Below are positions 12,700 to 23,965 of a DNA stretch of 64,000 bases, piece after piece. A program made the translations under genes and the position numbers. This DNA comes from Sternotherus odoratus. Its lineage: Eukaryota > Chordata > Testudines > Kinosternidae. Every line of letters starts with the position of its first letter. The first letter of the stretch is position 1. Below the pieces are notes generated by a model. The model was not told the origin of the DNA. It saw only the letters and a list, made by a program, of their open reading frames with translations, and did no database searches. Location: positions 22,578,319 through 22,642,318 of the forward strand of contig JAVMKO010000006.1 in assembly GCA_032164245.1 (NCBI GenBank), given 5' to 3'.

Positions 12700-12928
12700 G
12701 GTGCTACAACGGCACAGCTGCAGCATTGCATCTATGCCACTGTAGTACCATAGTTTACATGCTTCCTACATTGACAGAAGGGGTTTTTCCATCACTGTAG
12801 AAAATCTACCTCTGCGTGGGTAACACTGGGGGTCAAGTCACTTTAACTAAGGCCATCGGGAGTGTGAATTCGTCACAGCCCTGAGTAACGTAGCTAGGTC
12901 AATCTTAATTTTAAGTGTAGACCAAGCC
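12700..12928. mobile_element. MITE fragment, Harbinger-like right end
   Basis: The segment ends TTTTAAGTGTAGACCAAGCC and is followed by TTA (12929-12931), as expected for a PIF/Harbinger-type TIR and 3-bp target. The inner part (CACAGCTGCAGC..., TAACGTAGCTAGGTCAATC) matches a repeat family I know from turtle DNA. The left TIR is not visible, so the copy appears truncated. Its GTCTACACT terminus is related in form to GTCTTCACTAC at the ends of the element at 30503-31573. Confidence 0.5.
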
Positions 12929-12931
12929 TTA

Positions 12932-14068
12932 GTTTCCAGTGCTAGAGATGGGGCACTTGCTTGAGGAGGCCCACGACAACAAACAGATTCCATTCGTGGT
13001 AACACCTCTACAAGATTCCTTCATGACACTGCATTGCCTTCTCACACTCATCTTGTCTCCTAGCAGTACACTTTATTTCCTCCTGCCTGGAGCTGGCATT
13101 TGTCTGTCAATTAAGGTAGCTATAGATGGCCCAGGAATCCAAATGTGGGTAGGAAGCCAGGTTGTAAGGGCTATAATATAAATATTTTTTTAAAAAAAGT
13201 ATGGTACAGGCCTTTTTCAGTAAATTTGTTTTTCAGAATCTTAAAACAGTAAATGTGTTTTTCAGAGCAGAGCCTAAAAATAGCCAAGAACACATAGCTA
13301 AGAACAGGTTTAAGAAACCTGAAGGGTGAGAGATGGACAAGTAGCAGACATTTTGGCAATAAGATCTCCATGAACAGAATGCCAAGATTAAAAACAATAA
13401 CAAAAAGGAGGGGATATCTTTGGCTGTCTCCTGTTTTCATTTTTTTTTTAAAGGGCTCAGCTATAATATTTGATTCTGGCAGTGATTTTATTGTAAATGA
13501 GAGAAATAGCATGCCCCAGAAGCAAGGGAATTTTCCAAGTGAGGTTAGATGCACATTCAATACCTTTAAGTTGACATCTATGAGCAAGGCCCAATGGTCT
13601 ACCAGCTTTTCAGTAGCTAAGTAACAGGGCCTTCTTTTCCTGTCACATTTTGAGGTGCAACCCAATATGTTCTGTGGTTGTAGCTTCCTGTTTGGACATT
13701 CTCAGACAGCAAACAAGCATGCATGGGGAGTCTATGTGCTGAGCACTTCTGGCTCAGCAACTCTGACTCAAGCAGCCTCCTTGTTATACCACAGCCACAC
13801 TCTGGTCTCCACCAGTAACCGATTTTCCACCAAAGATTCTTCCCTGAAATGTCCAGCCTTCTCTTGAGACATCCAGAGAAGAAATAAGACCTGTTGAAGA
13901 GACAAAAGCAGTGTATCATGTTAACTAGTCTGAATCTTTTTGTTGTTGTTGTTGTTGTTGTTAACAAAAAGACATAGGTTAAGTGATACCAAGTAGAAGG
14001 GATTGAAGGTAGAAAGGTTACAAACGAACAACAGTAAAAATATACTTTCTAGTAGCTGAGACTTAATA
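12932..14068. other. Non-coding stretch with a TTG repeat
   Basis: A minus frame at 13171-13665 is open for 164 codons, but the conceptual product is a low-information mix with no family signature. The bases are AT-rich with homopolymers, so I do not call it a gene. Confidence 0.5.
13937..13963. repeat. (TTG)n microsatellite
   Basis: About eight tandem copies of TTG. Confidence 0.9.
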
Positions 14069-14076
14069 AGCTATAG

Positions 14077-14504
14077 AAGATGTGGCCAAACTGTGGTTTG
14101 CGAGCTGCATGAGGCTCTTCAGTTGAAGTGCGGCTTGTGGAGTCCCTCATACTTCCACATTCTCTGCCTGTCAGACTAAGGGGGAGCTCAGGACTACTGC
14201 CCTCTGACAGGGTGGTATGGTTAGGGGCTTCTGCACAGTGGGGGGAAAGAAGGAAGAAGGGTCTAAGGGTTTCAGCCCTGTGGGAGGTACATGCTGGGTC
14301 TCAGGGCTTCAGCCCTATGGGGCATATCGAGCCCCAGCAGATGTTTTCTGTGGGACTGAAGCCCCCCTCCCTGCAGTACAGAAGACACTGGACCCATCAT
14401 CCCATTTCAGGGATGAAGCCCCAAGCCCCAACAGGCACGCCGGCTCTCAAACTCTGAAAATTAGCATATGCAGCTGGCAGGGTCAGTAAGTTTTGCCACC
14501 TCTG
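14077..14504. mobile_element. Non-autonomous hAT element (428 bp)
   Basis: A perfect 8-bp TSD, AGCTATAG, flanks the element (14069-14076 and 14505-14512). The ends are imperfect inverted repeats: AAGATGTGGCCAAACT on the left against CAGAGGTGGCAAAACT read inward from the right. The 8-bp TSD and the CAG-type end place it in the hAT superfamily. Internal CTTCAGCCC repeats give open frames of about 100 codons that have no transposase features. Confidence 0.8.
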
Positions 14505-14824
14505 AGCTATAGCCTGGGTTTGAGGTACATTTCTCACCAACCTTTAGTTCCCAGAGACTTCAATCCCCTTGGTTAAAGAACCCATCTTTCTCAGCTTGAA
14601 AGAGCTTTGGGCCATTATATCTGTCTAGTGATGATGTCAAGATGGCTTCTTCACTCTCTTTATAACTTTCCAAACTCAGTTTTGGCCCCAGACTCAGGAA
14701 ACTTCATGATGTTTTTCCCTTCCTTTAGACTTCCCATCCCCTTGTTGATTCATATGTAAAATGGAGCTTCCATAATTTATGGTTTCACATTGCTTAATTT
14801 CACTGAGATGGATAGATGTCTCTA

Positions 14825-16307
14825 GGGTGACCAGATCGGAAGAGTGAAATATCAGGATGCATTGGGTGACAAAGGGGGGAGGGAGGGAAGAAGAGGGGGC
14901 TGACATGAGCAGGGGGCGGGGCACGAGCAGGGGGAGAGTTATAGGGGGGCATGACAGGCACAGGTGCACAGCCCTGACTGGAGCCATGAGAGGGGGCACA
15001 CAGCCCTAGGAAGCTGAAAGGGGTTGTAGAAACCACGGGGCCAGGGACAGAGGGCTCCGGCTCTAGTCCCCGGCCGAAGCTGCAGGACTGGGTGCAAGAT
15101 CCTGGCTGCAGTCAAACCCAGTTGCAGGGCAATAATATGTTAAAAGGTTTTTAAAAATTGCTTGTCAATGTTTTTAAGAGACAGAATTAGGATGCTGGGC
15201 TAAAGAGAAACATATGGTCCAGTCTGCATTTGTGCCTTTGATTCAAAGCTCTGGTAGGTACCTGAGTTTGGATTTCAGGTGGATCCCATATCATTTCTAT
15301 ATGTTTCTCTCTCTCTCCTCCCCCCCGCCCCACAAATCTAGCTCGACCTCCTGTCTGGACTGGGCCATCCGGTTCTGAGGCTGTCCCTTCCTGGCCGGGA
15401 GTGATGCACTACTTTCCCCATCCCCTATCCACTGAAGGGGTCTGAGGAATAGAAAAGACCCTAGTTTGGAGCAAGCGAAGACAAGTCGCATGCTTTTGCA
15501 TGTTAGGTACCAAGGCAGAGGCATTTTTGTGGACTCCAGCTAAGAACAGCACTCGCCTCCTTGGGAATATTCAAATCCCTGCTCCTCCTAAGTGATCACT
15601 GCCTAGGCATAGGAGTTGTCCTGATCCCTGGAATGGGAGGCACAGACAGATCAGACTGTCTTTGAAGAGAGGAGCCTGGTGTTAATAGCTGGGGGACTGA
15701 CACTATTTGAATTCAAGAGGCCATTTAGATTTTTTTAAGTGTAAATAGCTGGGGGCCTGGGGCTGATGTGGACTGGGAAGGGGGAGGGAGCTCTCTGCCC
15801 CTGCCCCCTTCTGTTGGCCGTTGCCTGCATGTAAGCACCCTCCCCCCGCCACCCCACCCATGCAGCATTCGCAGCGGGAGGCAGAGAGCTATCCTGCAGC
15901 TGACTCTCTCTGCCCAGGGGTGGGGGGCAGTGGGCGTGGGGCTGATGAGGGGCCGGATGCGGAGCTGGGGTGGGTGGGGAAGCCGGGAGCTCTCTGCCCC
16001 TACCCCCCCTCTGCCGGCACGGGCTGCAAGCAGCCCTCTCCCCCACCCCTCTCCAGCAGCATGTGCGGCAGCAGAAAGCTGGCTGCCTAGTCTCTGTCGG
16101 GGGCAGTGGGGCATGCCCTGGGCTCCTGCCAGCAGGAGGGTGCTGCGGCCGCCCCGGAAGAAGCAGTAAGTCAAGCGCGAGTCTGGTGCCGGCCTTAAAA
16201 GCCCGAATATCGGGACGAAGGGCGTCTCGACTGAAGTATGGTAGGGACGCGGAACAAATCCTCAAAAATCGGGACTGTCCCAATAAAGTCGGGACGTCTG
16301 GTCACCC
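14825..16307. mobile_element. TA-flanked non-autonomous DNA element (1483 bp)
   Basis: The ends are GGGTGACCAGA and TCTGGTCACCC, with TA on both sides (14823-14824 and 16308-16309). The symmetry continues outward by one base as CTA/TAG. Near the right end lies the CGGGACTGTCCC...GTCGGGACGTCTGG motif typical of this abundant reptile element. The interior is unusually long: about 15130-15720 differs in composition and may be a nested insert, and 15775-16170 is a GC-rich partial tandem repeat. Long frames on both strands inside are incidental. Confidence 0.65.
15775..16170. repeat. GC-rich imperfect tandem duplication (about 200-bp unit)
   Basis: GGGAGCTCTCTGCCCCT followed by a CCCCC..TCTG run occurs near 15787 and again near 15987, and the following sequence is similar. 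This gives two diverged units. The stretch is open in several frames on both strands because it lacks AT-rich stop codons. Confidence 0.5.
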
Positions 16308-16309
16308 TA

Positions 16310-19300
16310 GATGGCTCCCTTCCCTTCTGTCTAGGGGAAAACCTGTTTCTCCCTGTGTTTGGTCACAGAATTTAAAGCATAATATAATTAAGTATCCATA
16401 ATTCCTCATATAGTGTTAATACACACATTTTGCAATTAAATTAATCACCTGTGTATCATTAGCTTTCATAAAAGACCTTGACACACTTTTATAATACAAT
16501 AATACTGTGAATAATCACTTTATTTAATTGCTTCTTATTTGAGGTTCAGACCCTCCTCAAGAGGTTCTTCTCCTCTACTCGCTGGCTAGACGGCTTTGTT
16601 CACCTTTTATGTAAACAAGCCTTCATTGTCTGTGCCTGACAACTAGGCTGGTCAGACAAACAAATACTTGTTCCTTTGTCTAAGGCAAACTGTGCTTATG
16701 CATGGCTTGTCTAACACATTAAGAACATAATTCTAGCACATTCATAGCTCTTTATATGCTCATCACTCAAGAATATTAATGATCAGTGAGTTGTTAGTTC
16801 TTCAGTTATATATAACATGTCACCTTTTGGGGATATATCATGACTACAGTGTTTTAGGTCTATTGAGTACGTTAGGTCAGACAAGAGTTGCTGACACAGA
16901 ATAGGGAGCCACCAGTGGGCCTCTGTGTCACTGCCCTATCCTGCCAATCAGTGTGAGAACACTAAATAAAGTTGCTGAAGTTCTGCTGACTCACTGTGGC
17001 AGCTGTGGTTTATTACCTCCACTGTGGACAAAAAGGAGGCAGAAATAACTATCTAGGGAGAGGGAAGCAGGAGAGAGGAAATCCTGAAGGGAAACCCTAG
17101 GGATAGCCAGGCTCAAGGAGAAACCCTAAGCTGAGATTTTATGTAGCCCCCCCTTTTTTTTTTAAGTTCCCAATAAAGCCAGAACCCAACAGAGTAATGA
17201 TTTTGGACACTAGCTGATGGGTTTGTGTGTTCTGGTGAGGCTGGAGTAGGAACAGAGCGCTTCACAAGGTCCCGTAGTTCCTAAGTATAAAAAGGCTGAA
17301 CAATAATATTATGTAACCTTTATAAAATGGGTTATCAATTGGATGAGAAATAATTTCAGGAAGTCATATTTTTGTAATAACATTTCTGCACTGTCTGTCC
17401 AGAGTTCTGTCTAATGTAACCTATAGAGTACACCCTCACCTTGGAATTGAGTTAGCATTTTTCATATCTAATTAATCTGCCTTTGAAAACTGAAAAACAC
17501 AGGTTAGAGGCAGATTGCAGTCCTGTGAAATAAAAACAAAAAAACCCACTCCCCTGAATCTATGCAATGAACTTCTAAGGGAGAGTTAAAATGTTCATTG
17601 AACTCCACAGATCTTTTGTCCTTCCAAAGCAGGAAGTGCGAAAGAAAAGTTTCCACGGCCCAGATATGTCTTTATTAAATCACTTAGTTAAGGTGTGGAT
17701 GCCTGAGTCATAAACTTTCACACTACAGATGGCTGTGTATCTTTCATGGTGAACCTAGCTCCAAAAGATCTGTGATGCTTTTATGTTATATGTTAGCTAA
17801 AGATGCACATTATGAAAAAACATATAGGGCTTGATTCTCCATGTGTACCATTGCTCTGGACAAGTGAAATCATTTCTAACATTCACTTAACAAACCAGTT
17901 TCCACATTTTTAACCTAATCTTTAATGCAATATTTACTCCATGTGGATTGTTCTAAATTGGAATCCCTTTTATGATTAAAAATGTGCATCAAAACTATTG
18001 TGTGCGCTATACAAATTCTTCAGTTTCATCATTTTACATCCCTTTTAAATGGTATTCTACATTTCGACATAAAAACATTCAATGAGAGGACAAAGAGCAA
18101 AATTTTAATAGACTGTCACCTCAACTGATGCCACTTTGAACGATATACAAACATCTGATGCTAACATATACCTTCATTTATTCTTATGCATTTAAAAACA
18201 ATCGGATGTTTTAAATAAATGTTAACTTTTTGGATAATTTGGTGATGTAAAAATACTTGGTGACTGATCCGAACCATGTTTTATGCAACATTCCATGAAT
18301 ATAAGGCCTCACAACATAAAAGCTGACAACTTTGACTATAGTGAGTCGACCATCAATGCTATAATAGCTTTAAGAGCTACAGTAAAACTCCTATTTACAT
18401 TTTGAGTGCAAGCACATTCCCTAAACACATTCATTCCTGAATCAGATAAAAGAGCATGAAGTGAGGCCCGTTTGACTGACAGTGGCAGTGGGCTGAGGTA
18501 CAATCCCTAAGAAGGATCAATAGCTAAAACTAGCATTAACACTTCATTTATTTGAACAAAGAACATCTTGTTCACATTTTCTTTAACCAGTTGAACATTT
18601 TTATACAAGCACAAATTGTTCTCTAAGGCAATTATGACTAACTGTATGTTTAAAGAAAAATAAAGATAATTTATAGGCAAGGATTTTCTATAGTACACCT
18701 ATCAAGATAGAGCCTCTCCTGTGGGCAACAGCAGCTTCACACAAACTTGTAACTACCAGAAATAGTAGTAGTAGAAGACATTTTTTTTGTAATTATTAAA
18801 ATGGGGTAAAATGACTTCTGATCATTAAGGTTAGATCTCCAGCAGGGGTAAACTGATACAGCTCCACAAGGAACGTGGGGCACTTTGCATGACTGGGGAT
18901 CTGATCTCATATTTTTAAAACTTTCTAAATGCTCCTGTGCAAACGTAGGCTATTGAATCTCTTTGGGAGATGTAACAGCACTTCAGGCTGGATCACAGAC
19001 AAATCCACACATTCTTATTTATGCCTTAGACCAGGACTGACTAAACATATTGATCCAAAAGATAAAAAGTCCTAAGGGTCATGGAAGGCCAACATCCTAT
19101 GGACAGAGGGAGGGACAGAAACAGCAAAAATAGGAAGTAGAAGACAGAAAGAAAAAAGATGGAATTACAACAGGGAATTGTCCAATACCTCCTGTCTTTG
19201 TGAATATAAGCCATGCCTACACAATCAAATTGGTCCATCATCTTCTATCACAAACTCCAGAATTTTACATGGAACTAGTTATTGGCATAATGCCTAGCAA

Positions 19301-21349
19301 ACCTATAGTGTGCTGCTCATACCTTTTCGTGCTGTGGTAACAAACGGATTGTCTTGTACTACATGCCCAACACCAGAAGCAGTGGATGTCTAAGCTCACC
19401 GAGATAACTTCATGTTCCAGTACGTAAGTCATCCAAGCCTGGTACTTTTTTCAAGGTTTAGGTATTATTTTCAGAAAAGAATGCTCAGCCATATTTATTG
19501 TCATCCCCTGTGGTACCTGCAATACATATAAACATTGGAAAATATTGTGTTAAAATAACTTTAAAATTACAAACTCAAGAACTCAAAAGTTAGGACAATG
19601 CCAGAATTAAGGTTGCCCATGCTAATTTAAACACTGAAAAGAACAGAAAATTCATTGTGTGGAACCATGTTGACCCAACATCTCCCCCTCCAAGTCAGCA
19701 GCAGTGTTTGGATCACAGCACAGTCCATTAGCTTGAGTGGTAGAGGAGTTAGTACTATAGTAGGCTGTTACCTTCTATGTGGACCTGCTATTACAGGTAA
19801 TGGAGAGACACTTTGCCAGTGGATTTTCAAAGCTATTTGCTAGACCACAAAGGAATGCTGTGACTCATGTTCCAGATTCTGAAGAGGAGTGTGGTCTAGT
19901 GATTACAGGCCCTTTGCCCCTCTCCCCTCCTCCCCAGCATCTCATTCTTCCATTCTGCTCATATCTCCTTTCTCCCCGGCTCCTATTCCTGTTAAAGCAT
20001 TTAATAACCTGTGCAGAAATTAAATAAGATCCTTATCACCACAGTATAATCCCTGCTACTGCTCAGTGGCTTTTGACCTCTAAAGTCACAATAATTTTTT
20101 TTTCAGACTCAGTGCTAAGTTTAATAGCATCTCCACTCTTATTGGCACCCTGACTAGCTGTAACAAAGTTTTCTCACACAAGGAAGTGCTGGTCTGCTTT
20201 TTTGGTAACTCACCCTGTTACTACTCTCATAATAATGACCATCTCTGTTTTAACTGCCCTTTTAATTTCAGACAATAGGTCCAGCCGATTGTTTGTAGTG
20301 AATGTCCCCCAGCAAGTACCTAATCACTCCTATCCATGCACAGTTATAGTACTCTACCATTTGTCCATTGTTGCTCATTAAAATATATCTCTAACTCTTG
20401 CACCCTATCTGCATGCTTACGCACAGCCCATTTTGCTGAGTTTCTCCTTTTCTCAGTTCCCACAGTCTTGCCTCAGCTATATGCTACTACAACTGATATA
20501 TACTGTTGTTTTTAGTAAATAATCTTGCTAGCACATGGCACAAGTTGGATTTCTGAGAGAGTCACCCACAGATAGACCTTCCAAATTAATTTGTTCCATA
20601 TGATTGGGTTCTGCATGCTCCACTGTGTTCTTCCTTATATTGGCTAAAATTCTATCCAAGATCCCCTCCATAAGTAACCTGGCATTCAAAATATTATGTG
20701 AGTTCTCATACATCAGCTGCACACCCTACTACTTCATGTTACTTTCTCAAAGAATTTCCAACTGCCATTTTCCCTCAATGGTCAGTACTCTTTTTCTACA
20801 TCCTTTCACTGCATTACCAATGTTAGTATTTCATGCATATTGGGAAACAGCATGATGAGAAGAGACCATCAAAAATGTGGACCCAAAAATTGTCAATAAA
20901 GCTTTTACAATTGTATTTGGTCTGCTTTTTAAAACATTTCTAACGATGAGATTCCAAATGTTCATTTAACAAGACCACTGAGATGTATTTTATGAGCAAG
21001 TTTAGAAGGAGACCAGTTGTGGTTTCATCCTAGTAACAAGTGCTAAAAAGTTAAATATGTTCTGTGTAATGGGCAGGTTTTGCAACCTCCTTCTGAACTT
21101 GAAAGTCAGATCTCCCTGGGAAGAGCATATCAAAAGACACACTTCACATGGTTTCCTATAGATTTTTATAAGTTGGACACCATAAGAAATTTACTGTGCA
21201 ATCATCTCTTCTATAAAACAAACGTTGAAGAGATGGTATTTGCATAGATTCATCCTTATAATAAGGTTCTTGTAATAGATGTCTGATGTAATGAACTTCT
21301 AAAAATTGACTCCCAACCACATTAATCCTTTTCATCAGTCGAACGTGTG
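16310..21349. other. AT-rich non-coding stretch
   Basis: Apart from the LTR-like segment near 16880-17290, I recognise nothing. There are short simple repeats (AGT repeats near 18765). The open frames are all under about 85 codons. Confidence 0.55.
16880..17290 (+). mobile_element. Possible LTR retroelement remnant
   Basis: Two segments look like LTR R/U5 boundaries: CTAAATAAAGTTGCTGAAG near 16961 and CCCAATAAAGCCAGAACCC near 17170. Each is a polyadenylation signal followed by sequence of a kind familiar from reptile LTRs. No TG..CA ends or TSD could be fixed. Confidence 0.3.
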
Positions 21350-22310
21350 CTTGCTGTGTGATGTTGTGACTAAAAGGGCTAATGATATCGTGGGATGTAT
21401 AAACAGGGGAATATCAAGCAAGAGTAGGGAGATTATATTATCTCTGTGTTTGACACTGGTGTGACCACTACTGGAGTACTGTGTCCAGTTCTGGTGCTTA
21501 CACTTCAGGAAAGGTATTGAGAAACCGAAGAAGGCTCAGAGAAGAGCCACAAGAATGACTAACTGATTGGAAAATATTTCTTATAGTGAGAGACCCAAGG
21601 AGATCAATTCATGTAGCTTGTGAAAGGGAAGGTTAAGGGTTGATGTGATCACTGCCTGTGAGTGCCTATTTCAGAATGGAAACAAAATCTTGTGGCACCT
21701 TAAAGACTAACTATAAAGTTTTGAAGCATGAGCTTTCGTGGGCTAATACCCACTTCGTCGGATGCAAGCAGTGGAAATGTTTAGAGGCAGGTCTGGGAAA
21801 GTAGGTAAGAACCAGGTGGTACTTTCCCAGACCTGCCTCTAAACATTTCCACTGCTTGCATCCGACGAAGTGGGTATTAGCCCACGAAAGCTCATGCTTC
21901 AAAACTTTATAGTTAGTCTTTAAGGTGCCACAAGATTTTGTTTCCTTTGCTATTCCAGACTAACACGGCTACCTCTCTGATTCTATTTCAGAATGAGAAA
22001 TTTGATAACAGATGGTTCTTCACAGGACAAACACAATCCAATGGCTGAAAACTGAAGCAATATACATTTAGACTAGAAAGAAGGTGCAAATTCTTAACAG
22101 GGAAGGTAATGAACACCTTACCAAAGGCTGTGGTGGATTCTCCATCACTGGAACTTTTAAAATCAAGACCAGATGTTTTTCTGACAGAGATACTGTGATA
22201 CAACTACTGGACTTGAAGCAAGAACTAATTCAAGAAAGTCCTGTGCCCTCTGTTAAGCAGGCAGTCAGACCAGACTATCATAATAATCCCTTCTGGCCTT
22301 AAAATCTAAG
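21350..22310 (+). mobile_element. CR1 LINE 3' portion, interrupted
   Basis: The plus strand encodes degraded CR1 ORF2 C-terminal sequence, including PLLEYCVQFW (near 21465) and QRRATRM, both characteristic of the CR1 reverse-transcriptase tail. Further 3' come CTGTGGTGGATTCTCCATCACTGGA-type sequence and a typical CR1 end. Stops and frameshifts make it non-functional. A 304-bp PLE-type element has been inserted at 21679-21982, so the CR1 is older than that insertion. Confidence 0.8.
21679..21982 (+). mobile_element. PLE-type palindromic element (304 bp) with 13-bp TSD
   Basis: The insertion is flanked by the perfect duplication CTATTTCAGAATG (21666-21678 and 21983-21995). Inside, 21679-21803 and 21820-21944 are perfect 125-bp reverse complements around a 16-bp spacer. 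A unique tail (21945-21982) contains ATTCCAGACTAACACGGCTACC. I interpret it as the inverted pseudo-LTR form of a Penelope-like element. PLE TSDs are usually 10-15 bp and their terminal repeats may be inverted. The arms contain a hammerhead-like core. It has no coding capacity. The class assignment is partly inference, but the structure and TSD are directly visible. Confidence 0.75.
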
Positions 22311-22915
22311 AAACAATTTTCAACATATAGAGTCAATACCTATCAATGTTGGCATCAGTATAACTGCCCTTGTTTAAAAAGAGGAAAACATTTGAAGGTC
22401 CTGAGGATGGCATTATAATGAAGGTGGAATTTTAGTTGATTTGGTTTTGGTTTGCATGGCTGCTGAAATTAATTCTTGCAGCTACCCCCTGCCTACTTTG
22501 AGTGTGTATGGTTCGTGAGAGAGGCACCGCATACTCAATGTTCATGAGACAGTCCCCAAGGAACGAAGCTCTCTGTATTGGTACAAACTTGCCAATGGTG
22601 TTCAAACTTGCAGGCTGTTGCTCCGACTCTTTAATCAGTACTTTGGTTAAAAGTAAGAGAGTAAAAGAGCTGTAGAAAGATTCCTCTTACCTCTGCCTCT
22701 CTCCTAAAAAGTGTGCTGCTGTGCCCTTTCTTTTGTTTGCTCTGGCTCCCTTGCCCTCCTCTTTCACTCAGCATTCCTTACAGAGTAGGAGCAAAAGTCT
22801 GATGTTTCTAAAGAGCGAACACTTTATAATGGTGCAGACAACTTCACTCACTGAGGACAATCTCCACACTGAAGCAGCTACACCCTGCAAGCTCCCAACG
22901 TAGATGTCTTGCACT

Positions 22916-23055
22916 CAGGGCTGGCTCTACCTTTTTTGCCACCCCAAGCAAAAAAACCCCCCAAAAACGGGGGTCAAAAAGGGGCACCCCAAGATTGACC
23001 AGAATGCTGTCCCTTAGAATGTGCCACCCCAGGCTGGTACCTGGAGCCAGCCCTG
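22916..23055. mobile_element. hAT MITE (140 bp)
   Basis: A perfect 8-bp TSD, CTTGCACT, flanks it (22908-22915 and 23056-23063). The TIR starts CAGGGCTGGCTC at both ends. The interior is a short stretch of CACCCC motifs with no coding capacity. Confidence 0.85.
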
Positions 23056-23863
23056 CTTGCACTAGTGCAACATGGGGCCTGTACCAATGTGTCCTACGTG
23101 GTTTTGAACAGTGCAAGTCCCATATTACATTGGCGTTGATGTTGTGGGTTTACACTGGTATAGCTTAAAGGTTTATCTAAGGAGAAGCTCTGAGCCTCTC
23201 AAAGGACTGAGCCTACCAGGACTCTCAAAGGAGTGAGACATCTGAAAGGAGTAGGAGAACAACACCCCATTGCACATTATATAAAGGTTCCCAGCCATCT
23301 GTGCACCCACTGCCATACTGCAGATGTGCACAATATCTTCTAGAAGAAAAAAAGAACAGATCTCTGCATTGAGAAACTAGCCCTTCAAAATCAGACAATG
23401 CGGAGCTGCATTATTACCAACACTGTGGCCTTTCCCCTGACTCATCCCCAATGCTATCCTCATCATTGGACTACATGAATCCAGCACACAGACCACTCCT
23501 CTACAAGCAGGGGATGCAAATATCCCTCCTCTTTACCTGACTTTTCCCCCTCATAGCTTTATCACTATATTCAATTGATGCAGATGGCTTTGTGTGAGGC
23601 CTAGTTGGCTGAAAGTGAACCAAAGTGACTTTGAAAAAGAAGAGAGGAGCCATGGGGAAGGCAGAGTGGATGGAGGGGAACACACTGCAGCATTATGTCT
23701 CGACTTTTAGCTGAGGATGGTGGAGTTGCTCTCTTACCAACATGCACTTCATCTGCATGAAGCTGATTATTCAGTTTTCATCAAGATAAAGTCAATTTCA
23801 CCCTTAATATGTTTCGATGTTGAGGTGAAAGCAGTATGAAACTAGGCCCTCAATCCTCTAAAG

Positions 23864-23965
23864 CAGCGTTTTTCAATGGACTGATATTGGTCTCTGAGAA
23901 CTCCCTGACACAGCTTAGAAAGGCAGCAAGCCAGTTGCTGGTATCAAAAAGGTTGAGAAACACTG
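23864..23965. mobile_element. hAT MITE (102 bp)
   Basis: A perfect 8-bp TSD, CTCTAAAG, flanks it (23856-23863 and 23966-23973). The ends are CAGCGTTTTTCAA and, read inward from the right, CAGTGTTTCTCAA. It is one of the shortest complete hAT derivatives in the window. Confidence 0.85.

Noticed and set aside
13171..13665. 164-codon minus-strand frame
   Set aside because: The product has no family signature. Composition follows AT-rich homopolymers, and there is no supporting splice or promoter context.
15725..16401. Open frames of 130-180 codons in several frames
   Set aside because: They fall in a GC-rich partial tandem repeat within a TA-flanked DNA element.
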